The notes under the pieces were generated by a model. The model did no database searches and had not been told where the DNA came from. It worked only from the letters and a program-made list of their open reading frames with translations. The position numbers and the translations under genes were made by a program. Below are positions 56,220-64,000 of a DNA stretch of 64,000 nt, in pieces (within the stretch, counting starts at the first letter, position 1; each line of letters starts with the position of its first letter). The DNA comes from Ruegeria pomeroyi (GTDB taxonomy: Bacteria > Pseudomonadota > Alphaproteobacteria > Rhodobacterales > Rhodobacteraceae): contig NZ_JAGQAG010000001.1 of assembly GCF_021405525.1 (NCBI RefSeq), positions 2,914,001 through 2,978,000 on the forward strand. Direction: 5' to 3'.

Positions 56220-57323
56220 TCAGAGGAAAGGCAGCTCGCAAAGGGTTCCTTCGACCGCGCCCGACCCACGTTGCACCAGCACCCGGTCACCAGGTTTTGC
56301 CGTGACCGAAACAAGGGCAAAACCTATGTTCTTCTTCATCCGGTAGGACCAGACGCAGGTGGTCAGGTCGCCGATCTTCTGCCCGTTCCTCTCGATGTCG
56401 CTCCAGGTGAATTCGGCCTTGGCCGGTTCGGGATCGTCCAGAACCACACCCAGTTGGTGCCGTTTCGGCCCCTCGGCCGCGATGCGCCGCAACGCAGTGA
56501 TCCCGATGGTGTCGTCGGGTACATGCAGATCGACATATTTGCCCATCCGCACCTCGAACGGGTTGGTGTGCCCGTCCGAGTCGCCGCCATAGGAGACCAG
56601 GCCGCTTTCGACCCGTTCGCACCAGTTCGGGTTCCCCGGCCCGATGCCGTACGGCTGACCCGCTTCCTTGACGATATTCCAGAGCGCGCTGCCCTTGGTG
56701 CCATCCATCAGGTAGATTTCGAAACCGCCCTGTTTCGACCAGCCGGACCGGGCCACCGCGACCGGAATGCCGTCTATCTCGGTCTCGCGGAACCAGAAAT
56801 ACTTCAGATCCCGCACCCAATCGCCAAAGATCGAGGCGACCACGGTTTCCGCCTTGGGTCCCTGCACCGCAAGCGGCGACACGTCCGGCTCGCTCACCTC
56901 GACATCCAGACCGCGCTCGCGCGCAATCGCTTCGGCCCAGAACCAGATGTTGCTGTCGGCAATCGAGAGCCAATAGCGTTCCTCGTCCAGCTTCAGCAGG
57001 ATCGGGTCGTTGATCAGCACGCCATGGTGATTGCACAATGGCACATATTTGCCCTGCCCGACCTTGCATTTCGTCAGATCCCTGGGCGCCAGTATCTGCG
57101 CCAGCCGCCCTGCATCCGGCCCTTTCAGCTGGACCTGGCGTTCCACCGCCACATCCCACATCGAAACGCCGTTGATGATACGCCAATACTCTTCTTCGGG
57201 ATGACCGTAAGAGGTTGGCATCAGCATCTGGTTATAGGTCGTCATGGCGCAGACACCGTCGGCCAGCGTGGCCTCATAAAAGGGCGACGTCCGCAGGCGG
57301 GTCGAGGGCGAGATGGAGAACAT
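56220..57323 (-). CDS. GcvT/DmdA-like folate-dependent aminomethyltransferase
   Basis: A 367-residue protein of the GcvT fold that transfers one-carbon units to tetrahydrofolate. The N-terminus (STRLRTSPFYEATLADGV) and WDVAVERQVQLKGPDA, DPILLKLDEERYWLSIADSN and FEIYLMDGTKGSALWN resemble both DMSP demethylase DmdA and T-proteins. The two cannot be separated reliably by eye, so DMSP demethylation is only a possibility. A binding protein and peptide-type transporter lie nearby. It converges on urtE. Confidence 0.82.
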   Translation of the reverse strand: MFSISPSTRLRTSPFYEATLADGVCAMTTYNQMLMPTSYGHPEEEYWRIINGVSMWDVAVERQVQLKGPDAGRLAQILAPRDLTKCKVGQGKYVPLCNHHGVLINDPILLKLDEERYWLSIADSNIWFWAEAIARERGLDVEVSEPDVSPLAVQGPKAETVVASIFGDWVRDLKYFWFRETEIDGIPVAVARSGWSKQGGFEIYLMDGTKGSALWNIVKEAGQPYGIGPGNPNWCERVESGLVSYGGDSDGHTNPFEVRMGKYVDLHVPDDTIGITALRRIAAEGPKRHQLGVVLDDPEPAKAEFTWSDIERNGQKIGDLTTCVWSYRMKKNIGFALVSVTAKPGDRVLVQRGSGAVEGTLCELPFL

Positions 57324-57428
57324 GATTGCACCGGTTGTTCGGGTGGACGCAAGAAAACGGCCGCCAGTCCGGGTCGACCGGCGGCCAGGGGTCAGTCTGC
57401 TGGTGTCACTGACGGGGAGTGATCCGGA

Positions 57429-59006
57429 TCAGGCGAGCCAGACGTTGCGCAAGGTCTGGCCAAATCCACCCATCGCACCGACCGAATGCGGCGTATAGCC
57501 CATGACGTTTTTCGCCGTTGCCTCAAGCTGGTTCTGGAACACAGGGTTCACGAACCCGCCGTCGTCATTCATCATGTGCAGCATGTCGCAATACATCTGC
57601 GCCCGCTTGGCCTCATCCAGTTCGGCACGCGCGGCAAGGATCATGGCGTCGAACGCATCCGAACCCCACATGGTTTCGTTCCAGCTGCCGCCTTTCATGT
57701 GCGCGATGGTCAGAAAGGCGTCCACGGTGGGCCGCGCCTGCCAACCCGACATGGTCATCGGCTTCTGCATCCAGATGTTCGACCAATACCCGTCCGAAGG
57801 GGTCTTGATGACCTTGATATCGGCAGCGCCCTTCGCGGATTGCTGGAAGGTCAGCGCGATGTCATTGGCCGTGCTGCCGGCGGTCTCCGAGGTATAGAGT
57901 TCGACAGCGTTGACACCGGCCTTGTCGAAATGGAACTTCGCCTTGTCGAGGTCGTATTCGGCGGGCTTCACGTCCTTGCACCAGTACTTGTAGGTTGGTC
58001 CGATCGGCGTGTCGGCCGAAATCGTGCCGATGCCCTTGAACACCTGGTTCAGGATCAGTTCGCGATCCAGCGCATGCTTGATCCCCTTGCGGAAATCCGC
58101 GTTGTCCGTCGGCGCCCGGTCAACCATCATGACAATGTTGGTGAAGCCACCCGTGGGCGTGTTGTAGAGCGTGATCGCATCATTGCCGCTCAGTTGTTCG
58201 ACCGCAAAGGCGGGCACATCGCGGATGGCGTCCACGTCACCGGCCAGCAATGTGCTGAGCGTCGCATTGGCGTCCGGAACCGGGATGAAGTCGATCCCGT
58301 CGAGATAGGGTTTGCCTTCTTCGTAATAGTTTTCAAACCGCTCAAGGACCACACGCTCGCCGGGGATGAACTCCATCACCTTGAACGGGCCTGAACCGAT
58401 GGCCATTGCGAAATCGGTATGGCCTGCCGGGTGAATCGCAAGATGGTAGTCGGACATGATCACCGGCAGGTCGGCATTGCCCGAGGACAGGGTGATCTTG
58501 ACGGTCGAGGCATCCGGCGCCTCGATTGCCGTAACGGTGGAAAGCAGTGCCTTGGCCGGAGATTCCGAACCTTCGGCGATGTGCCGCGACAGGCTTTCGA
58601 CCACATCCGCCGCCGTCACCGACTGACCGTTGTGGAAGGTCAGCCCGCCGCGCAGCTTGAAACTCCACTCGGTCGCCTGTGCATTCACGCTCCACTCCTC
58701 GGCCGCGTCGCCCTCGACCTCCAGTGTCGGAGCGAACCGGGTAAGGCGCTGATACACGCAGTTCGAGTAAATGCCGTCATCGGTGTCGACCATGCGCACC
58801 GGCTCGAGCGTGTTGTCCGTGTTGCCCTGCGCGATCCGCAGCCAGCCGCCGCGCTTGGGTTCTTCGGCATGTGCCGGGCCAGCCATCGTGAGGATACCGC
58901 TTGCCGCAGGCATCAGCAGACCAAAGGCGCCTGCGCGTTTGAAAAAGCCGCGGCGGCTGAGCGCGCCGGCCTTGTATTGCCGTACCAGGCTGTCGATGTC
59001 GGACAT
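57429..59006 (-). CDS. ABC transporter substrate-binding protein, peptide/opine family (SBP_bac_5)
   Basis: Periplasmic binding protein of 525 residues. A twin-arginine signal (LSRRGFFKRAGAFGLL, ending AHA-EEP) indicates Tat export. The family-5 fold is shown by NTDNTLEPVRMVDTDDG, WSFKLRGGLTFHNGQSVTAADVVESL and the FRKGIKHALDRELILNQVFKG segment. The ligand is not identifiable; members bind peptides, glutathione, nickel or small amines. It belongs with the DppBC-DppDF genes 1 kb away. Confidence 0.9.
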   Translation of the reverse strand: MSDIDSLVRQYKAGALSRRGFFKRAGAFGLLMPAASGILTMAGPAHAEEPKRGGWLRIAQGNTDNTLEPVRMVDTDDGIYSNCVYQRLTRFAPTLEVEGDAAEEWSVNAQATEWSFKLRGGLTFHNGQSVTAADVVESLSRHIAEGSESPAKALLSTVTAIEAPDASTVKITLSSGNADLPVIMSDYHLAIHPAGHTDFAMAIGSGPFKVMEFIPGERVVLERFENYYEEGKPYLDGIDFIPVPDANATLSTLLAGDVDAIRDVPAFAVEQLSGNDAITLYNTPTGGFTNIVMMVDRAPTDNADFRKGIKHALDRELILNQVFKGIGTISADTPIGPTYKYWCKDVKPAEYDLDKAKFHFDKAGVNAVELYTSETAGSTANDIALTFQQSAKGAADIKVIKTPSDGYWSNIWMQKPMTMSGWQARPTVDAFLTIAHMKGGSWNETMWGSDAFDAMILAARAELDEAKRAQMYCDMLHMMNDDGGFVNPVFQNQLEATAKNVMGYTPHSVGAMGGFGQTLRNVWLA

Positions 59007-59107
59007 GTCATTACCTCCCAGATGACCGATGACGGGCAGTCCCCGCTATGCCGCAAAGAGTGCGGGGCGCGCGTGCGTGGCACAAACAACCGATTTCATG
59101 ACTTTGC

Positions 59108-59123
59108 CATAACTGTGGTTATG
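59108..59123. promoter_or_regulatory. Palindrome upstream of the binding-protein gene
   Basis: CATAAC-TGTG-GTTATG, a perfect 6+6 palindrome about 100 bases upstream of the binding-protein start. The half-site GCCATAAC recurs at 60082-60089 between the phosphodiesterase and dppB, so a shared regulator is possible. Confidence 0.45.
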
Positions 59124-59139
59124 CATTGCATCCGCTCCT

Positions 59140-59976
59140 TCAGCGAGACAGGAACGAAGCGCCCGTCATACCTTCGGGAACAGAGACCCCCATCCTCGTC
59201 AGGATCGAAGGAGCAAGCGCCAGCTGGTCCAACAGGACATCTTCGGATGGCAGGGCGCTGCTGCCGAAATAGTACAAGGCCACATCCTGCTGATCTTCTC
59301 CGGCGCCACCGTGATGGCCAAGATCGTCCTGCCCGTGATCGGCGGTGACAATGACGTCATACCCCAGATCGCGCCAGCGGATCACATAGGGCGCCAGGGC
59401 CGCATCCAGATAATAACAGGCATCGCTCATTTCCTTTCGTCCATGACCAAAGCGATGCCCCATGCTGTCGAGCGTCGACGTGTGCAGCAATCCGTAATCC
59501 AGGTCTTTCGCCTCGCAAAGATAGGTCAGGGTGGCAAAGAGATCGGCATCCGAAGGGCTCATCTGGTTTGCATCGGTCGCATCCGCCATCGTGTGGAACC
59601 GACCGTGATGTATCGGGCCAACTGCATTGTCGCTCTCGATGTCACGCACCGGGTCAAAGGGCATCCGGTGAAACAGCTCGCTCCACCAGCTCAGCGCCAC
59701 GGCACCGGTTTTTCGCCCGGCGCCCGCCAGTTCCGAGAACACGTCCGGCACCTCCAGTCGCCGCCTGTGCTTGTTGCCGACAACACCATGGCGATGCGGC
59801 GGCAATCCGGTGTGCATCGAGGCATAGCAGGCCGAAGACGTCGATGGCAGCACCGAACGCATGCGCCTTACGCGGGCCTCTCCCGATGCGACCAGTCCTT
59901 CGAGATTGCCGAACAACCGACGGAAGTTCCTGTAAGGAACACCGTCCAGAACGATGAGCAAGAGTTTGGCGGGCAT
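59140..59976 (-). CDS. Alkaline-phosphatase-superfamily phosphodiesterase
   Basis: A 278-residue protein of the type I phosphodiesterase / nucleotide pyrophosphatase group. Metal and nucleophile motifs are visible: LLIVLDGVPYRNF, the Ser/Thr-rich PSTSSACYAS nucleophile region, HTSTLDSMGHRFGHG, TADHGQDDLGHHGG. No signal peptide, so it acts in the cytoplasm. The substrate may be a phospho- or phosphonate-containing compound brought in by the neighbouring transporter (inference). The ATG at 59974-59976 follows AAGGA. Confidence 0.85.
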   Translation of the reverse strand: MPAKLLLIVLDGVPYRNFRRLFGNLEGLVASGEARVRRMRSVLPSTSSACYASMHTGLPPHRHGVVGNKHRRRLEVPDVFSELAGAGRKTGAVALSWWSELFHRMPFDPVRDIESDNAVGPIHHGRFHTMADATDANQMSPSDADLFATLTYLCEAKDLDYGLLHTSTLDSMGHRFGHGRKEMSDACYYLDAALAPYVIRWRDLGYDVIVTADHGQDDLGHHGGAGEDQQDVALYYFGSSALPSEDVLLDQLALAPSILTRMGVSVPEGMTGASFLSR

Positions 59977-60081
59977 GGTCGAGGTCCTTTGCAGTTCCAC
60001 TCCGTTTTGCTGCCTTGCAAACCGTCCCGACAAACAACAAAAAAACGGTCATTGCCCAAAAAGTCGAAAACGCATGCCGTT

Positions 60082-60089
60082 GCCATAAC
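60082..60089. promoter_or_regulatory. GCCATAAC half-site between phosphodiesterase and dppB
   Basis: The eight bases GCCATAAC occur also in the palindrome at 59107-59123. This copy lies in the 200-base divergent region that must contain promoters for both flanking genes. Confidence 0.35.
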
Positions 60090-60177
60090 CAAAACGACCC
60101 CATTCGGGTTGCTATGGTTGTTTGTCCGAACCCGGGCTTGGGCCGAATATACCGGCAGCCTTGAAGGGAGGAACAAG

Positions 60178-61125
60178 GTGCACCGGATCATTCTGACCCG
60201 TCTGGCGCAGGGTGTGCTCACCCTGCTGCTGGCATCCATAATCATTTTCGGCGCTACCGAGATTCTTCCCGGTGACGTGGCCGAAGCCATTTTGGGCCAA
60301 AGCCGAACCGAAGAGGCGCTCGCGACCCTGCGTGAGGAGATGGGCCTCAACCGCCCCGCGATCGTGCGCTATTTCGACTGGCTGGGCGGCATGGTCCAGG
60401 GGGACCTGGGCACCTCGCTGGCGACCAAGCGGCCGGTGGCCGATATGATCGAAAGCCGGATGTGGAACACGCTCCGCCTGGCCCTGCTTGCGGCCGCCAT
60501 CTCTGTGCCGTTGTCGCTGGCGCTGGGCCTCTGGTCTGCGATGCGCGCCGGTGGGCGGGTCGACAAGACCCTGGCCATGACCACGCTCGCGCTGATCGCG
60601 GTGCCCGAGTTCTTTATCGGCCTGATCCTGATGAAGGTCTTTGCGGTCGAGTTGAAATGGCTGTCCGCCTCGGCCAACACGCGGCCCTATTTCGACTTCT
60701 GGCAGAATGCCCGCGCGCTTGCCCTGCCCGTCGCCACACTCAGCTTTGCGGTGCTGGCACACATGATGCGGATGACGCGTTCCTCGGTGATCAACATCTT
60801 CACATCTCCCTATATGGAGATGGCCGCGCTCAAGGGCTTGCCGAAACGCCGCCTTGTGGTGCTGCACGCCCTGCCCAATGCGCTGTCCCCGATCCTGACC
60901 GTGATCGCCCTGAACCTGAGCTACATGGTCTCGGGCGTGATCATCGTTGAAACCGTGTTTGGCGTGCCGGGTCTGACCCGCCTGCTGGTCGATGGCGTCA
61001 CGCTGCGGGACATCCCGCTGATCCAGGCCTGCGCCATGATCTTCGGCGCCGTCTATATCCTGTTGAATCTGCTGGCCGATGTCCTGTCCATCATGGCCAA
61101 TCCGCGCCTGAGGTATCCGAAATGA
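60178..61125 (+). CDS. Peptide-type ABC transporter permease, DppB family
   Basis: A 315-residue permease with six membrane segments; the conserved AALKGLPKRRLVVLHALPNAL loop and GVIIVETVFGVPGL are typical of DppB/OppB. A GTG start at 60178 with GGGAGG seven to twelve bases upstream was chosen; the frame remains open far upstream without similarity. It overlaps the next gene by four bases. Confidence 0.93.
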   Translation: MHRIILTRLAQGVLTLLLASIIIFGATEILPGDVAEAILGQSRTEEALATLREEMGLNRPAIVRYFDWLGGMVQGDLGTSLATKRPVADMIESRMWNTLRLALLAAAISVPLSLALGLWSAMRAGGRVDKTLAMTTLALIAVPEFFIGLILMKVFAVELKWLSASANTRPYFDFWQNARALALPVATLSFAVLAHMMRMTRSSVINIFTSPYMEMAALKGLPKRRLVVLHALPNALSPILTVIALNLSYMVSGVIIVETVFGVPGLTRLLVDGVTLRDIPLIQACAMIFGAVYILLNLLADVLSIMANPRLRYPK

Positions 61126-61997
61126 GCGACGCAACCGAATTCGCCAAGCCGCGTGCTTCGGTCTTTGCCGGCCTGCGCCTGACCCGGACCGCGATTTTCG
61201 CGGGTGGCATCCTGCTGTTCTGGTTGGTCCTCGCCCTGTTCGGGCCGTGGATCGCCCCCCATGGAGAGGCCGATATCATCTCGACCAAGACATTCGCTCC
61301 GATCGGCGAAGGCGGGTGGCTCGGCACCGACAAGCTGGGGCGCGACGTGTTTTCGCGGCTGATCTACGGCGTCCGCACAACGCTGTTGCTGGCGCTGGTG
61401 ACAACGGTAATCTCCTTTACCTTTGGCGTCACGCTGGGCTTTGCCGCTGCTATCCTCAAGGGCTGGTTCGATATCGTGGTCAGTCGCATCGTCGAGGCCT
61501 TCATGGCCTTTCCCTCGACCCTGCTGGCGCTGGTGGTGATCGGCGCCTTTGGCACCTCGATCACGGTTCTGGTCCTGACGGTCGGGTTGGTGCTGTCGAC
61601 CAGCGTCTTCCGGGTATCGCGCGCATTGGGCTATGACATCGGCGTCATGGATTTTGTCGAGGCCGCGCGCGCCCGAGGCGAAGGCACCTGGTGGATCCTG
61701 ACCCGCGAGATCCTGCCAAACTCGATGGCGCCACTGATCGCGGAATTCGGCTTGCGCTTCACCTTTTCGATCCTGTTCCTGTCGGGTCTCTCCTTTCTGG
61801 GTCTGGGCGTTCAGGAACCCGCCGCCGACTGGGGGCTGATGGTGCAGGAAAACGTGGGGGGGCTTTTCCTCGGCTCTTCTGCCGCGCTGATCCCTGCCGC
61901 CTGCATCGCCTCTCTGACCGTATCCATGAACCTGCTTGTCGACTGGTTCCAGCAGCGTCAGCAGGGTGAAACCGTTCTGGAGAAGATCGACCAATGA
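61122..61997 (+). CDS. Peptide-type ABC transporter permease, DppC family
   Basis: A 291-residue permease with an N-terminal cytoplasmic tail, the GTDKLGRDVFSRLIYG signature of the OppC N-terminus, VEAARARGEGTWWILTREILPNS and about six membrane segments. It pairs with the DppB-like subunit and overlaps the ATPase gene by four bases. Confidence 0.94.
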   Translation: MSDATEFAKPRASVFAGLRLTRTAIFAGGILLFWLVLALFGPWIAPHGEADIISTKTFAPIGEGGWLGTDKLGRDVFSRLIYGVRTTLLLALVTTVISFTFGVTLGFAAAILKGWFDIVVSRIVEAFMAFPSTLLALVVIGAFGTSITVLVLTVGLVLSTSVFRVSRALGYDIGVMDFVEAARARGEGTWWILTREILPNSMAPLIAEFGLRFTFSILFLSGLSFLGLGVQEPAADWGLMVQENVGGLFLGSSAALIPAACIASLTVSMNLLVDWFQQRQQGETVLEKIDQ

Positions 61998-63787
61998 GCG
62001 ACATCCTGACCATCAAGAACCTGCGTGTCGAGGGTCGCCCACCAGGGGGAACCTATGTGCCCATCGTCAAGGGCGTGTCGCTGAACGTGGCCAAGGGCGA
62101 GGTGCTGGCCCTGATCGGCGAGAGCGGGTCGGGCAAGTCCACGATCTCGCTGGCCTCGATGGGCTTTGCCCGCCCCGGCTGCCGCATCTCGGGCGGCGAG
62201 ATCTGGCTCAATGGGCGCGACATCATGAAACTGTCACCGCATGACCGCCACGCGCTGCGCGGGAACGAGGTCTCGTATGTGGCGCAATCGGCGGCGGCCA
62301 GTTTCAACCCCGCCCTGCGGATCGGCAAACAGGTGATCGAGGCACCGCTCTGGCATGGCGCGGGCGATGCAGCGACCCTCACCGCCACCGCCGTCGATCT
62401 TTATCGCAAGCTGGACCTGCCCAATCCCGACACCGTGGGTAACAAGTTCCCGCATCAGGTCTCGGGCGGTCAGTTGCAGCGGCTGATGGCGGCGATGGCC
62501 ATGTCCTGCGGGCCGGATTTGCTGATCCTGGACGAACCCACAACGGCGCTGGACGTGACCACCCAGATTGAGGTGCTGAAGGCGTTCAAGGACATCATCC
62601 GCGATCAGGGCACGGCGGCGATCTACGTGACCCACGACCTTGCGGTCGTGGCGCAGGTGGCGGATCGCATTCTTGTGCTGAAGAACGGTGAAATGGTCGA
62701 GGAAGGACCAACCGCCCAGATCCTGCATGACCCGCAGCACGAATATACCCGCACGCTGATGGCGGCGGTTCGGCCCGCACCGCATCTGGTCGACCATGTT
62801 GACGCCAGCGCGGCGCAAGCGCCGGTGATCTCGGCCCGCAACATCACCGCGGGCTATGGCGCGCTGACCATCCTGTCCGATGTCTCGGTTGACGTCCCCG
62901 CCGCATCGGTCGTCGGGGTGATCGGCGAAAGCGGCTGTGGGAAAAGCACGCTGGCGCGGGTCGTCGCCGGCCTGACGCCGTTGCGAGAGGGAGAAATCAA
63001 GCTCGATGGGAAGGTCGCCGCTCCAAGCGTGAAGGATCGCCCCCGAGATACGCTCAAGGATTGCCAGATCGTGTTCCAGATGGCCGACACGGCGCTGAAC
63101 CCGCGCCAGCGGATCGGAGACATCCTGGGCCGCCCGCTAGAGTTCTATCAGGGCCTCAAGGGTCGCGCGCGTTTAGACAAGGTTGGCGAGCTTTTGGAAC
63201 TGGTTGACTTGCCGCGCAGCTTTGCCTCGCGCTTCCCGGGCGAATTGTCAGGCGGGCAAAAGCAACGCATCAATCTCGCTCGCGCGCTGGCCGCCGATCC
63301 AAAGGTAATTCTCTGTGACGAGGTGACATCGGCGCTGGATACCGTGGTAGCGGCGGGCGTTATCGACCTGCTGAAAACGCTCAAGGACAAGCTGGGTGTG
63401 GCCTATATGTTCATCAGCCACGACCTTTCTACGGTTGCCTCTTTCGCAGATGAGGTGGTGGTGCTCTACGCCGGGCGGGTGGTCGAGAAAGGACCGTCGA
63501 AGGCCGTCTTCAGCCCGCCTTTTCACCCCTATACCAAACTGCTCCTCTCCTCGGTCCCCGAGATGCGGCAAGGCTGGCTGGAGGGCGTGGCCGATACCGG
63601 CGAGGCCAAGGCCGCAAGCGCCGGCAGTGTCGTAATCGGAGCGAAGGGCTGCCCCTTTTCCAACCGTTGCACTCATGTGATATCTGGGACCTGCGACACC
63701 GTTGCACCGCCGCTCAGAGTGTTGTCCGATGGGTTGGAAATCGCCTGCCATCTGCCGACGGGCGAGTTGCCTGATCGAGGTCTTTGA
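61994..63787 (+). CDS. Fused DppD-DppF ABC ATPase
   Basis: A 597-residue protein with two complete ABC domains in one chain. First half: Walker A GESGSGKST, SGGQLQRLMAAMAM, LLILDEPTTALD. Second half: GESGCGKST, LSGGQKQRINLARAL, VILCDEVTSALD. A C-terminal oligopeptide-transporter tail ends with the CPFSNRC cysteine motif, a likely metal cluster or zinc site. The fusion replaces separate dppD and dppF genes. Confidence 0.93.
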   Translation: MSDILTIKNLRVEGRPPGGTYVPIVKGVSLNVAKGEVLALIGESGSGKSTISLASMGFARPGCRISGGEIWLNGRDIMKLSPHDRHALRGNEVSYVAQSAAASFNPALRIGKQVIEAPLWHGAGDAATLTATAVDLYRKLDLPNPDTVGNKFPHQVSGGQLQRLMAAMAMSCGPDLLILDEPTTALDVTTQIEVLKAFKDIIRDQGTAAIYVTHDLAVVAQVADRILVLKNGEMVEEGPTAQILHDPQHEYTRTLMAAVRPAPHLVDHVDASAAQAPVISARNITAGYGALTILSDVSVDVPAASVVGVIGESGCGKSTLARVVAGLTPLREGEIKLDGKVAAPSVKDRPRDTLKDCQIVFQMADTALNPRQRIGDILGRPLEFYQGLKGRARLDKVGELLELVDLPRSFASRFPGELSGGQKQRINLARALAADPKVILCDEVTSALDTVVAAGVIDLLKTLKDKLGVAYMFISHDLSTVASFADEVVVLYAGRVVEKGPSKAVFSPPFHPYTKLLLSSVPEMRQGWLEGVADTGEAKAASAGSVVIGAKGCPFSNRCTHVISGTCDTVAPPLRVLSDGLEIACHLPTGELPDRGL

Positions 63788-63790
63788 AAC

Positions 63791-64000
63791 ATGCCCCCGA
63801 AACCACGCCGGTTTCCTGACTACCAAACCGCGCTAAAGGTGGCCTTTGACGAGGAGATCGCCGGCCGAGCCTATTTTCTGATGCTGGCAAGAAAGTATCC
63901 CGAGCAGCGTCAGGCGTTGCAATTGATCGCACGAATAGAGGCCGTCACGGCCAGCATCCTGCGGCCCCCAGTCACACGTGCTGAAATCACGCCGGGCGAT
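63791..64000 (+). CDS. Unidentified protein, N-terminal part only
   Basis: About 70 residues are visible before the window ends (MPPKPRRFPDYQTALKVAFD, then EEIAGRAYFLMLARKYPEQR). The helical EEIAGRAYF motif with a following ARIEAVTA resembles ferritin-like helical proteins, but this is weak. The start lies three bases after the ATPase stop, so it probably belongs to the same operon. Confidence 0.6.
   Translation, partial: MPPKPRRFPDYQTALKVAFDEEIAGRAYFLMLARKYPEQRQALQLIARIEAVTASILRPPVTRAEITPGD

Noticed and set aside
56220-57323. Firm assignment as DMSP demethylase dmdA
   Set aside because: The GcvT fold is clear, but residues distinguishing DmdA from other folate-dependent transferases cannot be verified without an alignment.

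Overview
The window looks like part of the chromosome of a marine Rhodobacteraceae (Roseobacter-group, Ruegeria-like) alphaproteobacterium. The base composition is GC-rich with strong third-position GC. It carries a classical mraZ-rsmH-ftsL-ftsI-murE-murF-mraY-murD division and cell-wall cluster, a single-chain pyruvate carboxylase, TRAP transporters, a urease cluster joined to an urtABCDE urea transporter, and a DUF1127 gene followed by CCUCCUCCC-loop small RNAs, which is a Rhodobacteraceae trademark. No database search was possible; all names come from reading motifs and context.

Layout. 1-10376 (minus strand) is the dcw cluster from mraZ to a truncated murD, with a tetratricopeptide-repeat protein inserted between mraY and murD. 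A long mraZ leader lies upstream, with a set of MraZ-type operator boxes near 10803-10827. 11311-11849 holds a DUF1127 gene and six consecutive CcsR-like hairpins. 11967-19274 carries a metallophosphoesterase, a DMT permease, a UvrD-type helicase, a diguanylate cyclase and an FMN-dependent alpha-hydroxy-acid dehydrogenase. 19412-22849 is pyruvate carboxylase, followed by two identical tRNA-Gly genes, a class III aminotransferase and a vWA protein.

25935-31577 contains the histidine genes hisB, hisH, hisA, hisF and hisE, interrupted by an AraC regulator with a divergent redoxin, a DUF2147 protein and a DUF2867 protein. 31638-34501 has small conserved genes and a 23S rRNA ribose methyltransferase. 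tRNA-Tyr (34618-34701) marks the edge of a mobile remnant, about 34702-38116: a large serine recombinase with its DUF2924 and DUF3489 partners, a tyrosine-integrase stub and a decayed IS5-type transposase.

38195-44684 is a malonate-use locus: a GntR/FCD regulator, a TRAP transporter, malonyl-CoA decarboxylase and malonyl-CoA synthetase, with a TTGTATACAA operator in the divergent promoter. 44685-49718 is the urease operon ureD-A-(small His-rich membrane protein)-B-C-E-F-G on the minus strand. It is divergent from the urea ABC transporter urtABCDE (50182-56143). 56220-63787 has a GcvT/DmdA-like folate-dependent enzyme, a Tat-exported peptide-type binding protein, an alkaline-phosphatase-superfamily phosphodiesterase and a DppBC-DppDF ABC transporter. 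The start of an unidentified gene closes the window.
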